DNA of 64,000 nucleotides from Bacteroides thetaiotaomicron VPI-5482 (GTDB taxonomy: Bacteria; Bacteroidota; Bacteroidia; Bacteroidales; Bacteroidaceae): NCBI RefSeq assembly GCF_000011065.1, contig NC_004663.1, positions 2,542,001 to 2,606,000 of the forward strand, written 5' to 3'. Below the pieces are notes generated by a model that saw nothing but the letters and a program-made list of their open reading frames with translations, made no database searches and was not told the DNA's origin. Shown in pieces: positions 16,790 through 25,608 of the stretch. Both the position numbers and the translations under genes were made by a program. Position 1 is the stretch's first letter. The number at the start of each line of letters is the position of its first letter.

Positions 16790-19700
16790 ATGCTAAATAA
16801 AATCATACATTACTCCCTGCACAACCGACTGGTTGTGCTCTGCGCGGCCATCCTCCTGCTTATTGCGGGGACTTACACCGCCATGCACACGGAAGTAGAC
16901 GTGTTTCCCGACCTGAACGCCCCGACAGTGGTCATCATGACCGAAGCCAACGGTATGGCAGCCGAGGAAGTGGAACAGCTCGTCACCTTCCCCGTCGAAA
17001 CAGCTGTAAACGGGGCTACCGGCGTGCGCCGTGTCCGTTCTTCTTCGACCAACGGTTTCTCCGTTGTCTGGGTAGAATTCGACTGGGGCACAGATATATA
17101 CCTCGCCCGTCAGATCGTCAGCGAAAAGCTCGCCGTAGTCAGCGAGTCACTTCCCGTCAACGTGGGCAAGCCGACTCTCGGCCCCCAATCGTCCATCTTG
17201 GGCGAAATGCTCATCGTCGGTCTGACCGCCGACTCCACCTCCATGCTCGATCTGCGGACGATTGCCGACTGGACGATCCGCCCGCGCCTGCTCTCCACCG
17301 GAGGCGTGGCACAGGTGGCAGTGCTCGGAGGAGACATCAAGGAATATCAGATTCAGTTGGACCCCGAACGGATGCGCCACTACGGCGTATCGATGGGAGA
17401 AGTGATGGCCGTCACCCAAGACATGAACCTGAACGCCAATGGCGGCGTACTTTACGAATTTGGCAATGAATATATCGCGCGCGGAGTACTCTCTACCCCC
17501 AAAGTGGAAGAACTCGGCAAAGCGGTAGTGAAAACGGTGAACAACTTTCCGGTGACGCTGGAAGACATCGCCGACGTGAAAATAGGTCCCAAAGCCCCGA
17601 AACTGGGTACAGCCTCGGAGCGTGGCAAACCGGCCGTACTCATGACCGTCACCAAACAGCCCGCCACCAGCACGCTGGAACTAACGGACAAATTGGAGGC
17701 CTCTCTGCAAGACTTACAGAAAAATTTGCCTGCGGACGTCAAAGTCTCCACGGATATTTTCCGCCAGAGCCGCTTTATCGAAAGCTCTATCGGCAACGTG
17801 AAAAAGTCTCTTTTTGAAGGAGGAATCTTTGTCGTCATCGTACTTTTCCTGTTTTTGGCCAATGTACGCACTACGCTGATTTCCCTTGTCACGCTGCCGC
17901 TTTCACTACTCGTCTCCATCCTCACGCTTCACTACATGGGGCTGACTATCAACACGATGAGTCTGGGAGGTATGGCGATTGCCATCGGTTCGCTGGTCGA
18001 CGATGCCATCGTCGACGTGGAAAATGTATACAAGCGACTGCGGGAGAACCGTCAGAAGGCGGAAGCCGAACGCTTCAGCACGCTCGAAGTGGTATTCAAC
18101 GCTTCGAAGGAAGTGCGAATGCCGATTCTTAATTCAACGCTGATCATTGTCGTCAGCTTTGTGCCGCTGTTCTTCCTGAGTGGAATGGAAGGACGTATGC
18201 TGGTACCGCTGGGTATCGCTTTCATCGTGGCGCTGTTCGCTTCCACGGTCGTTGCCCTCACGCTGACTCCGGTGCTCTGCTCTTACCTGCTGGGCAGCAA
18301 CAAGACGAACAAGGAACTGAAAGAATCTTTCGTAGCCCGCTGGATGAAAGGCATTTACGAAAAGGCGCTGACATGGGTGCTGGCTCACAAACGGGTGACA
18401 CTCGGCAGCACCATCGTCCTTTTCCTGATCGCCTTAGGGGTATTCTTTACGCTCGGGCGCAGCTTCCTTCCTTCGTTCAATGAAGGCTCGTTCACCATCA
18501 ATATCAGTTCGCTGCCGGGCATATCTCTGGAAGAAAGCAACAAGATGGGACACCGTGCCGAAGAATTGCTGCTGACAATCCCCGAAATACAAACCGTAGC
18601 CCGCAAAACGGGACGTGCCGAACTGGATGAACACGCGCTCGGCGTAAACGTTTCGGAAATCGAGGCACCGTTTGAACTGAAAGACCGCCCGCGCAGCGAA
18701 CTCGTCGCCGAAGTGCGCGAGAAACTCGGAACGATCACCGGAGCAAACATCGAAATCGGCCAGCCCATCAGCCACCGTATCGACGCGATGTTGTCCGGTA
18801 CGAAGGCAAATATCGCCATCAAACTCTTCGGAGACGACCTGAACAAGATGTTCTCGCTGGGCAACCAGATCAAGGGAGCTATCAGCGACATTCCGGGAAT
18901 TGCCGACCTCAACGTGGAACAACAAATCGAACGCCCGCAGCTGAAGATACAGCCCAAACGGGAAATGCTGGCGAAATTCGGCATCACCCTGCCGGAGTTT
19001 TCTGAATACGTGAATGTGGCGCTGGCAGGAAAAGTGATTTCGCAAGTGTACGAGCAGGGCAAGAGTTTCGACCTCATCGTCAAAGTGAAGGACGACGCAC
19101 GCGACGAAATGGAGAAAATCCGCAACCTCATGGTCGACACCAACGACGGACGCAAAGTTCCTCTGAACTACGTGGCGGAAGTGGTTTCCTCCATGGGACC
19201 GAACACGATCAACCGCGAAAATGTAAAACGGAAAATCGTTATCTCCGCCAACGTTGCCGACCGTGACCTGCGCAGTGTTGTCAATGATATTCAGAAGCAG
19301 GTAGACGCCACTATCCAGTTGCCCGAAGGCTACCACATCGAGTATGGCGGACAGTTCGAAAGCGAACAGGCTGCCAGCCGTGTATTGGCGCTGACATCTT
19401 TCATGAGTATTGTCATTATTTTCCTGTTGCTTTACCACGAGTTCCGCAGCGTCAAGGAGTCCGGCGTGATCTTGCTGAACCTGCCTCTGGCATTGATCGG
19501 CGGCGTTTTTGCGCTTGTCATCACGACCGGCGAAGTAAGCATTCCGGCAATTATCGGTTTCATCTCGCTGTTCGGTATCGCGACCCGCAACGGTATGCTG
19601 CTCATCAGCCACTACAACCACTTGCAGCAAGTGGAGGGACTGAACGTATACGACAGCGTGGTACAAGGCTCTCTCGACCGTCTGAATCCGATCCTGATGA

Positions 19701-19918
19701 CAGCTCTCTCCTCTGCGCTGGCACTGATACCGCTGGCTCTGGGCGGTGATCTGCCGGGCAACGAGATTCAAAGCCCGATGGCCAAAGTGATTTTAGGCGG
19801 ACTTTTAACATCTACTTTCCTGAACGGTTTCATCGTTCCGATTGTTTATCTGATGATGCACCGCCAGCGTAGCGCCGGAGCAAATTCTCCGTGCGGCGTA
19901 CCGGCGGAACAGGCATAA
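16790..19918 (+). CDS. HME-type RND metal efflux pump (CzcA/CusA family)
   Basis: 1042 residues, the usual length of the family. The N-terminus HYSLHNRLVVLCAAILLL is TM1, then EVDVFPDLNAPTVVIMTEA (the HME-family pore signature) and FPVETAVNGATGVRRVRS. TM4 carries the proton relay AIGSLVDDAIVDVENVYKRL (about 399-418). A second RND half has MSIVIIFLLLYHEFRS and ends with GGLLTSTFLNGFIVPIVY. It is a proton-driven inner-membrane exporter of metal cations working with the adjacent adaptor and TolC-like gene. The substrate cannot be settled from these motifs. Confidence 0.93.
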   Translation: MLNKIIHYSLHNRLVVLCAAILLLIAGTYTAMHTEVDVFPDLNAPTVVIMTEANGMAAEEVEQLVTFPVETAVNGATGVRRVRSSSTNGFSVVWVEFDWGTDIYLARQIVSEKLAVVSESLPVNVGKPTLGPQSSILGEMLIVGLTADSTSMLDLRTIADWTIRPRLLSTGGVAQVAVLGGDIKEYQIQLDPERMRHYGVSMGEVMAVTQDMNLNANGGVLYEFGNEYIARGVLSTPKVEELGKAVVKTVNNFPVTLEDIADVKIGPKAPKLGTASERGKPAVLMTVTKQPATSTLELTDKLEASLQDLQKNLPADVKVSTDIFRQSRFIESSIGNVKKSLFEGGIFVVIVLFLFLANVRTTLISLVTLPLSLLVSILTLHYMGLTINTMSLGGMAIAIGSLVDDAIVDVENVYKRLRENRQKAEAERFSTLEVVFNASKEVRMPILNSTLIIVVSFVPLFFLSGMEGRMLVPLGIAFIVALFASTVVALTLTPVLCSYLLGSNKTNKELKESFVARWMKGIYEKALTWVLAHKRVTLGSTIVLFLIALGVFFTLGRSFLPSFNEGSFTINISSLPGISLEESNKMGHRAEELLLTIPEIQTVARKTGRAELDEHALGVNVSEIEAPFELKDRPRSELVAEVREKLGTITGANIEIGQPISHRIDAMLSGTKANIAIKLFGDDLNKMFSLGNQIKGAISDIPGIADLNVEQQIERPQLKIQPKREMLAKFGITLPEFSEYVNVALAGKVISQVYEQGKSFDLIVKVKDDARDEMEKIRNLMVDTNDGRKVPLNYVAEVVSSMGPNTINRENVKRKIVISANVADRDLRSVVNDIQKQVDATIQLPEGYHIEYGGQFESEQAASRVLALTSFMSIVIIFLLLYHEFRSVKESGVILLNLPLALIGGVFALVITTGEVSIPAIIGFISLFGIATRNGMLLISHYNHLQQVEGLNVYDSVVQGSLDRLNPILMTALSSALALIPLALGGDLPGNEIQSPMAKVILGGLLTSTFLNGFIVPIVYLMMHRQRSAGANSPCGVPAEQA

Positions 19919-19967
19919 TTATCAGTTAAATGTAGCTACTATGTATATAGAAACAAATAAAAAAAGT

Positions 19968-21161
19968 ATGAAACGAATCATCATCATAGGCTCTTTGGTA
20001 AGCTGCGCACTTCTCACCCTCACGGGCGAAGTGCAGGCCCAAAGCGGCATCGAACAGGTTTTGAAGAATATCGAAGCCAACAATAAGGAGTTGCAAGCAA
20101 ACGCCCAACTCATCACCTCGCAAAAGCTGGAAGCCAAAACGGACAATAACCTGCCGGACCCGACTTTATCATACGCCCACCTCTGGGGAGCGAAAGATAA
20201 AAACGAAACGATCGGCGAACTTGTGGTGTCACAAAGTTTCGACTTTCCGAGCCTGTATGCCACCCGCAACAAGCTGAATCGTCTGAAAGCAGGTGCTTTT
20301 GACAGTCAGGCGGACGTCTTCCGCCAAGAGAAATTGTTGCTCGCCAAAGAAGTGTGTCTGGACATTATCATGCTGCGCCAGCAAAAACACATCTTGGAGG
20401 AACGGCTGCGCAACGCGGAAGAACTTGCCAAAATGTACGCCAAGCGCCTCCAAACCGGAGACGCGAACGCCCTCGAAACGAATAAAATCAATCTGGAACT
20501 GCTGAATGTCAAGACGGAAACTTCGCTGAACGAGACGGCACTGCGTAATAAGTTGCAGGAACTGAACACGTTAAACGGCAATATCCCCGTAGTGTTCGAA
20601 GAAAGCACGTATCCCGCGACGCCTTTCCCTGCCGACTATCAGATACTGAAATCGGAAGTGCTCTCCGCCGACCGCACGTTAATGGCGTTCAACAACGAAA
20701 GCCTCGTTGCCCGCAAGCAGATCGCCGTCAACAAGTCGCAATGGCTGCCGAAACTGGAACTCGGCTACCGCCGGAACACCGAAACGGGAACGCCTTTCAA
20801 CGGAGTAGTAGTGGGATTCTCCTTCCCGCTTTTCGAGAACCGCAACAAGGTGAAAATAGCCAAAGCGCAAGCGCTGAACATCGACTTGCAGAAAGACAAC
20901 GCCACCCTGCAAGTGGAATCCGAACTGGCACAGCTCTACCGGGAGGCCAAAACGCTGCACACCTCTATGGAGGAATACAGGAAAACTTTTCAGGCGCAAC
21001 AAGACCTCGCACTGCTGAAACAGGCTCTGACAGGCGGACAGATCAGCATGATCGAGTATTTTGTCGAGGTATCCGTCATTTATCAAAGTCATCAGAATTA
21101 CCTCCAACTGGAGAATCAATATCAGAAGGCAATGGCACGAATTTATAAGAGCAAGCTATAA
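19968..21161 (+). CDS. TolC-family outer membrane channel (CzcC-like)
   Basis: 397 residues from the ATG at 19968, chosen because a signal peptide (KRIIIIGSLVSCALLTLTG, cleavage near AQA) follows directly; an in-frame ATG at 19941 is the alternative. Long amphipathic helices with the two OEP repeats typical of TolC: LKNIEANNKELQANAQLI at the start and a second around 205-380. The segment LELGYRRNTETGTPFNGVVV is a strand region. It starts 49 bp after the pump gene and completes a three-gene tripartite efflux operon. It is the exit duct through the outer membrane. Confidence 0.9.
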   Translation: MKRIIIIGSLVSCALLTLTGEVQAQSGIEQVLKNIEANNKELQANAQLITSQKLEAKTDNNLPDPTLSYAHLWGAKDKNETIGELVVSQSFDFPSLYATRNKLNRLKAGAFDSQADVFRQEKLLLAKEVCLDIIMLRQQKHILEERLRNAEELAKMYAKRLQTGDANALETNKINLELLNVKTETSLNETALRNKLQELNTLNGNIPVVFEESTYPATPFPADYQILKSEVLSADRTLMAFNNESLVARKQIAVNKSQWLPKLELGYRRNTETGTPFNGVVVGFSFPLFENRNKVKIAKAQALNIDLQKDNATLQVESELAQLYREAKTLHTSMEEYRKTFQAQQDLALLKQALTGGQISMIEYFVEVSVIYQSHQNYLQLENQYQKAMARIYKSKL

Positions 21162-21209
21162 ATTCCCGCTTTATTTCGCCCGATTATTGAATAAATAAAA
21201 AGAATGCAT

Positions 21210-21217
21210 TACATTTG
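21210..21217 (+). promoter_or_regulatory. Bacteroides -7 box (TACATTTG)
   Basis: TACATTTG lies 26 bp before the lipoprotein ATG at 21244 and separates that gene from the efflux operon. Confidence 0.55.
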
Positions 21218-21243
21218 GGGACTGTAAAAAACACTAAACTATT

Positions 21244-22068
21244 ATGAAAACTAAAACCCTCTCTTACACCCCCATCTTGTTTTGCATTCTTATTTTATGG
21301 AGTGCCTGTAAAGACGATGCCGATGCCCCCCTGCGGTTTTACGACAGCAAATACGAAGTGCCCATGGGAGGAAGACGCTACCTCGGAATCGAAAGCGGAA
21401 ACGGAGACTACTCTTTGGAAATCGGAAATCCCCGCATCGCAAGTGCCGGAATCGAAAGCGGCTGGAGCGGAGTTCCCGCCGGACGAATGATTTACATATC
21501 CGGCATTCTCACCGGAAGCACGTATCTGAAAGTGACAGACAACGCCACACAGGAAACGCTCACTCTGCCCATTAAAGTGGTGGACTACTACGAAGATCTC
21601 AATCTGATACACGGCTCGTCCTCCCTGCGTCCCAATGGGGACGAGAACCTACTGCCGGGTGTTGACGACATTTTCCTTGTCAGCAACGCTGCCCGTGACG
21701 CTTATTTCTTCAAACAAGGACAACGAACCGCTTTTTCATCGGGACTCGAACTGATCACCAAAGGAACTTATGCACTGAAGCAAGAGGACGAGAACAAAGC
21801 CACACTGACCCTTACTTTCTCATTGGATGCCTCACCGGCTACGGAACACCATTTCACCGTATGGGGAAACACGTACCTGCTTCACCGGCTGGACAAGAAC
21901 TTACATCTGAACTGGGGCACGCCGCCCATTGGAGAAACACGGACATCACCTGCCCCGCCTCCGGCCTACACACTGGAAGAAATAACGGAAGGAGCAGAAC
22001 CGGGAACAGGCAGACAGGTCGGTTTCATTCTGAATTATAAGGAAATACCCACTGGAATACTTCCCTAA
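21244..22068 (+). CDS. Lipoprotein of unknown function
   Basis: 274 residues. The lipobox ILWSAC puts the lipidated Cys at residue 22. The mature part starts with an Ig-like stretch (KYEVPMGGRRYLGIESGNG; GSTYLKVTDNATQETLTLPI), of the kind that precedes surface domains in Bacteroides, followed by about 150 residues of mixed strands. The C-terminal segment is Pro-rich (SPAPPPAYTLEE). I see no enzyme motif. It has its own promoter and stands alone between the efflux operon and an rRNA methyltransferase on the other strand. Confidence 0.7.
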   Translation: MKTKTLSYTPILFCILILWSACKDDADAPLRFYDSKYEVPMGGRRYLGIESGNGDYSLEIGNPRIASAGIESGWSGVPAGRMIYISGILTGSTYLKVTDNATQETLTLPIKVVDYYEDLNLIHGSSSLRPNGDENLLPGVDDIFLVSNAARDAYFFKQGQRTAFSSGLELITKGTYALKQEDENKATLTLTFSLDASPATEHHFTVWGNTYLLHRLDKNLHLNWGTPPIGETRTSPAPPPAYTLEEITEGAEPGTGRQVGFILNYKEIPTGILP

Positions 22069-22142
22069 ATTATGGATGATAAATTAGCCGAGCTATCAAG
22101 ATAAGCATTCTATCCGTTGTCCGTTTCTTTCGGAAATAATCT

Positions 22143-23621
22143 TTACAGCGTACGTATCTCCTCCGGCAAATACCCGCTGCGGATACGCCACTCCTGCGGA
22201 TAAAGATTATTGGCACGATTCCCTATATTCTTCACAAATCCGAGAGGAATATTCCGGTAAGTAAGCAAGATATAACCACGAGGGGCTGTTTCCGACAAGG
22301 TAATAGCCTCTTTTCGTAAATAAGCGATAGCCTGTTCATAACTCACCTCTTCCGTATCAAAAGCATCCTGCCGCAAGAGCGTAGCGCTCATTGCCAACGC
22401 ATGAGCGGGAATCAAATCTCTCCCTTTCACTTCACCAGTCAGAACGCCTGCCTGTATCACTTTCAGATGCTGTTTCATGGCAGCCAGTTCATCGGTATAT
22501 CGTTGCGGAAATGCGACGATGCCCGCGCCTTCCGCAGACAGGGTGTATTTTTCGACATTTTCCTGCTTCAGCCAGTTCAGTGCCATCCCCATGTGTTCTT
22601 TGGAAACGGGAGAAGCAGCCGCTCCACCTTTCTTATCTTTTTTCTTGGACGACTTTGCTTTTGAGAATGAATAGGCTGCCGGTTCATCTTCCGAATCCGG
22701 TTTGCGAAGTGCCGCCAGAAAGAATCCTTCGCCTTTTGTCTTATGAGGAAGAAAATGACAAACAGACAAACTTCCCTGAGACTCATCCTCTCCATCGAGT
22801 AAATTCCCTGTTATATTCCACTCGTTCCGCACCTCCAGAGGCAAGAGCTCCGCACCGAATTCCTGCTGAATCCAGCAGACGTTCTCTTCATCTTCTTTGC
22901 TATTATAGGTACACGTACTATATATTAATATGCCGCCCGGTTTCAGACAGGGCCAAATATCCGCAATAATCCGCCGCTGACGCTGCCAGCAGATCTCTAC
23001 ATTCTCCGGGCTCCATTCCTCCACAGCCACAGGGTCTTTACGAAACATTCCCTCGCCCGAACAAGGCACATCGGTCAGAATGACATCGAAGAAAGATGGA
23101 AGTGCCGAGAAATCAGCCGGATCATTGTTGGTAACCACCACATCCGGATGCCCCCACTTCGTCAGATTCTCCGCCAGCACCTGTGAACGGTTCCGGATCA
23201 CTTCATTCGCCACCAGCAGACTCCCTTCCGAAAGCACGCTACGCGCATGGGTTGATTTTCCTCCAGGCGCCGCACAAAGATCGAGCATCACCACTGGAGA
23301 CTCGACATACTGCCGCAGCACCTGCTCCACAAACATGGACGAAGCCTCCTGAACATAGTAGCAACCGGCATGAAACAACGGGTCGAACGTAAAAGTCAGA
23401 CGCTCGTCAAGATAGTAGCCATCGGATGCCCAGGGAACTTTGTTGAAGGAAAAATGAGCAGAACTGTCTGTCAGCGAACTTAATCCTTCCTCCTTCATTC
23501 TCAATTTATTGATCCGAATGCTGACGGGAGGCTCCTGCTGCAAGGCGGCAGCCAGTTTTTCATATTCTTCATTGCCCAGTAAGGCACGGGTATAGTCGAT
23601 AAAAGAAGTGGGTAAATTCAT
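22143..23621 (-). CDS. RsmF/NOL1-type RNA m5C methyltransferase
   Basis: 492 residues. SAM-binding motif I is LDLCAAPGGKS (about 113-123). The two catalytic cysteines are Cys187 in DVPCSGEG and Cys237 in STCTYNSKEDEEN. The C-terminal 180 residues form the extension typical of RsmF (a small domain, then a PUA-like end with YRNIPLGFVKNIGNRANNLY), separated by a Lys-rich linker (KAKSSKKKDKKGG). It methylates C5 of a cytidine, in E. coli 16S rRNA C1407; the exact target here is inferred. Single-gene unit, convergent with the lipoprotein gene. Confidence 0.9.
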   Translation of the reverse strand: MNLPTSFIDYTRALLGNEEYEKLAAALQQEPPVSIRINKLRMKEEGLSSLTDSSAHFSFNKVPWASDGYYLDERLTFTFDPLFHAGCYYVQEASSMFVEQVLRQYVESPVVMLDLCAAPGGKSTHARSVLSEGSLLVANEVIRNRSQVLAENLTKWGHPDVVVTNNDPADFSALPSFFDVILTDVPCSGEGMFRKDPVAVEEWSPENVEICWQRQRRIIADIWPCLKPGGILIYSTCTYNSKEDEENVCWIQQEFGAELLPLEVRNEWNITGNLLDGEDESQGSLSVCHFLPHKTKGEGFFLAALRKPDSEDEPAAYSFSKAKSSKKKDKKGGAAASPVSKEHMGMALNWLKQENVEKYTLSAEGAGIVAFPQRYTDELAAMKQHLKVIQAGVLTGEVKGRDLIPAHALAMSATLLRQDAFDTEEVSYEQAIAYLRKEAITLSETAPRGYILLTYRNIPLGFVKNIGNRANNLYPQEWRIRSGYLPEEIRTL

Positions 23622-23729
23622 TTTTCATTTATTAATTCCTGCAAATATCAAAAATATTTCGTCTCTTTGCAACTTTCTGACATACGAACTACGTCTAACA
23701 GACAAAGAAACAAATAAAAGAATTAATAT

Positions 23730-24482
23730 ATGAAACGGATTTTAATTGCTTTACTGGTCATGATGACCATTTTCTCTCTGGCAAACGCCCAGAAACAAAC
23801 GACTATTGTGAACGACTCTACCGGAAACGTAAAAGTGACCGTAACGAAAGGGAAAGGCAAGGATGCCAAGGTTAATGTCGGCAACACGGCCGTCACTGTG
23901 ATCGGCATCGATGACGAAGACGCCGACACGACAAGTGTAGATACGGGCAAAGTGAGTAGCTCCTCGCGCGGCTCTCACGGAAAAGCGAGCTTCACCATCA
24001 GCTCTGACGACGATGACTTCCCGTTCAATAATTTCGGAGATGCAGTCGGAGGAGGTATTCTGGTAGCCATCATCAGCATCATTGCCATATTCGGAATGCC
24101 GGTATTCATCATATTTGTAGTCTTCTTCTTCCGCTACAAGAACCGGAAAGCACGCTACCGTCTTGCTGAACAGGCTCTCGCAGCCGGTCAGCCTCTTCCG
24201 GAAGAATTCATACGGGAGAACAAATCGACAGACCAACGTACACAAGGAATCAAAAATACCTTTACAGGCATCGGGCTCTTCATATTCCTCTGGGCCATCA
24301 CCGGTGAATTCGGAATTGGCGCTATCGGACTGCTCGTCATGTTTATGGGACTGGGACAATGGCTGATCGGCTACAAGCAACACGCCAACGAGAATACCAA
24401 GAACAGAGAAACCGCCATCAGAAGCAACGACATCATCATCTCGGAGAAGAACGACGAAGAGAAGAACGAAGAAAATAGATGA
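23730..24482 (+). CDS. Membrane protein upstream of an ECF sigma factor (DUF6249-like)
   Basis: 250 residues. The signal peptide ends at SLANAQ. A periplasmic segment (about 21-110) has a basic strand region (VKVTVTKGKGKDAKVNVGN) and an acidic cluster DDDD before TM1 (about 112-138). A cytoplasmic loop with RYKNRKARYRLAEQALAAG and PLPEEF follows, then two short membrane helices (about 185-222) and a charged tail. The stop overlaps the sigma gene start (ATGA). It resembles the DUF6249 membrane proteins found in this arrangement. It may belong to envelope-stress signalling with the sigma factor and the downstream gene, but this is inferred from coupling only. Confidence 0.7.
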   Translation: MKRILIALLVMMTIFSLANAQKQTTIVNDSTGNVKVTVTKGKGKDAKVNVGNTAVTVIGIDDEDADTTSVDTGKVSSSSRGSHGKASFTISSDDDDFPFNNFGDAVGGGILVAIISIIAIFGMPVFIIFVVFFFRYKNRKARYRLAEQALAAGQPLPEEFIRENKSTDQRTQGIKNTFTGIGLFIFLWAITGEFGIGAIGLLVMFMGLGQWLIGYKQHANENTKNRETAIRSNDIIISEKNDEEKNEENR

Positions 24483-25027
24483 GCCAACTCAACGATATAT
24501 CGCTAGTCGCACAGGTCGTGGTGTTCAAGAACACCAGGGCCTTCGACCAGTTGGTACAAAAATACCAGTCGCCTGTCAGACGCTTCTTCCTGCATCTGAC
24601 TTGCGGTGACAGCGAATTGAGTGACGACTTGGCACAGGATACATTCATCAAGGCATATACCAATCTGGCCTCTTTCCGTAACTTGTCGAGTTTCTCCACA
24701 TGGCTATACCGTATTGCTTATAATATTTTTTATGATTATATTCGCAGCCGGAAGGAGATGGCAGACCTGGATACCAGGGAAGTAGACGCCGTCAACTGCA
24801 CCGAACAAGCGAACATAGGGCAGACAATGGATGTTTATCAGTCACTCAAATCGCTGAAGGAAGTGGAACGAACCTGCATCACGCTGTTTTACATGGAAGA
24901 TGTAAGCATCGACAAGATTGCAGGAATAACGGGAATACCGGCAGGGACGGTGAAAAGCCACCTGTCGCGTGGAAAAGAAAAATTAGCAACGTATTTAAAA
25001 AGAAACGGTTATGACGGAAATAGATAA
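24479..25027 (+). CDS. ECF-type RNA polymerase sigma factor
   Basis: 182 residues. Sigma region 2 is clear: FDQLVQKYQSPVRRFF, DDLAQDTFIKAYTNLASF and FSTWLYRIAYNIFYDYIR (about 20-95). Region 4 has VERTCITLFYMEDVSIDKIA and IPAGTVKSHLSRGKEKLATYL (about 130-175), the helix-turn-helix for the -35 box. It overlaps both neighbours: 4 bp with the membrane protein upstream and 17 bp with the DUF5056 gene downstream. The tight overlap suggests joint control; the downstream membrane protein is a plausible anti-sigma partner. The promoters it recognises are not visible. Confidence 0.93.
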   Translation: MSQLNDISLVAQVVVFKNTRAFDQLVQKYQSPVRRFFLHLTCGDSELSDDLAQDTFIKAYTNLASFRNLSSFSTWLYRIAYNIFYDYIRSRKEMADLDTREVDAVNCTEQANIGQTMDVYQSLKSLKEVERTCITLFYMEDVSIDKIAGITGIPAGTVKSHLSRGKEKLATYLKRNGYDGNR

Positions 25028-25340
25028 TGATAAACTTCTGAAAGATTTCTTCGCAGAAAACAAGCGGGAAATAGCCGACAACGGATTCAGCCGCCGCGTC
25101 ATGCACCACTTGCCCGACCGCAGCAACCGGTTGGCACGCCTTTGGACTGTATTCGTAATGACAGTAGGAGCCACGCTCTTCGTCACGCTGGGCGGACTGG
25201 AAGCCGTATGGGGAACGCTGAAAGATGTACTTATCGGCATGATCAACCATGGCGCAACCAGTCTCGATCCGAAATCAATCATCATTGCAACGGTCGTCCT
25301 GCTGTTCATGGCCGGACGGAAAGTAGTATCAATGGCATAA
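25011..25340 (+). CDS. DUF5056-type small membrane protein, probable anti-sigma partner
   Basis: 109 residues. A cytoplasmic N-terminal part (LLKDFFAENKREIADNGF, with RRVMHHLPDRSNR) is followed by two membrane helices (about 44-64 and 85-105). This matches the DUF5056 pattern seen after ECF sigma genes in Bacteroides, where it takes the place of an anti-sigma factor. The start overlaps the sigma gene by 17 bp. Sequestration of the sigma factor at the membrane is inferred and not shown. Confidence 0.7.
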   Translation: MTEIDNDKLLKDFFAENKREIADNGFSRRVMHHLPDRSNRLARLWTVFVMTVGATLFVTLGGLEAVWGTLKDVLIGMINHGATSLDPKSIIIATVVLLFMAGRKVVSMA

Positions 25341-25344
25341 CAAT

Positions 25345-25433
25345 GCTTGTCACACAACTGTGCCAAGGACTTGGCACAGTTGTGACACCGCACTGGCACA
25401 GCAGTGCCACGCCGTTGGCACAAGTGTGACAAC
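25345..25433. repeat. Degenerate direct and inverted repeats (TTGGCACA type)
   Basis: Four units of about 20-24 bp built on TTGGCACAGTTGTGACA; the first two face each other and form an 18-bp imperfect palindrome around 25350-25387. It follows the sigma operon and is possibly its terminator region. It accounts for a third of the 268-bp gap; the rest is AT-rich with a promoter box at 25569. Confidence 0.6.
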
Positions 25434-25568
25434 GGCAGGGAACACAGCAGACAGTTCAGATGTATCGAACGAATATAATCCCCCAGATCAAGAGATTCTT
25501 GTTCATTTCTTCTGTTAAAGTATAATAAATTTGCTCTCCTCTCCCGATAGCTCCAAACATAGATGTTG

Positions 25569-25576
25569 TATCTTTG
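25569..25576 (+). promoter_or_regulatory. Bacteroides -7 box (TATCTTTG)
   Basis: TATCTTTG lies 32 bp before the TTG start at 25609, which supports that start. Confidence 0.6.
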
Positions 25577-25608
25577 TTACTTTGTAAACTAAAATAGCGA
25601 GAAGAGTT

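Noticed and set aside
18434..19771. 445-codon minus-strand frame opposite the metal pump gene
   Set aside because: Gln/Val/His-rich shadow of RND coding sequence without domain or promoter.
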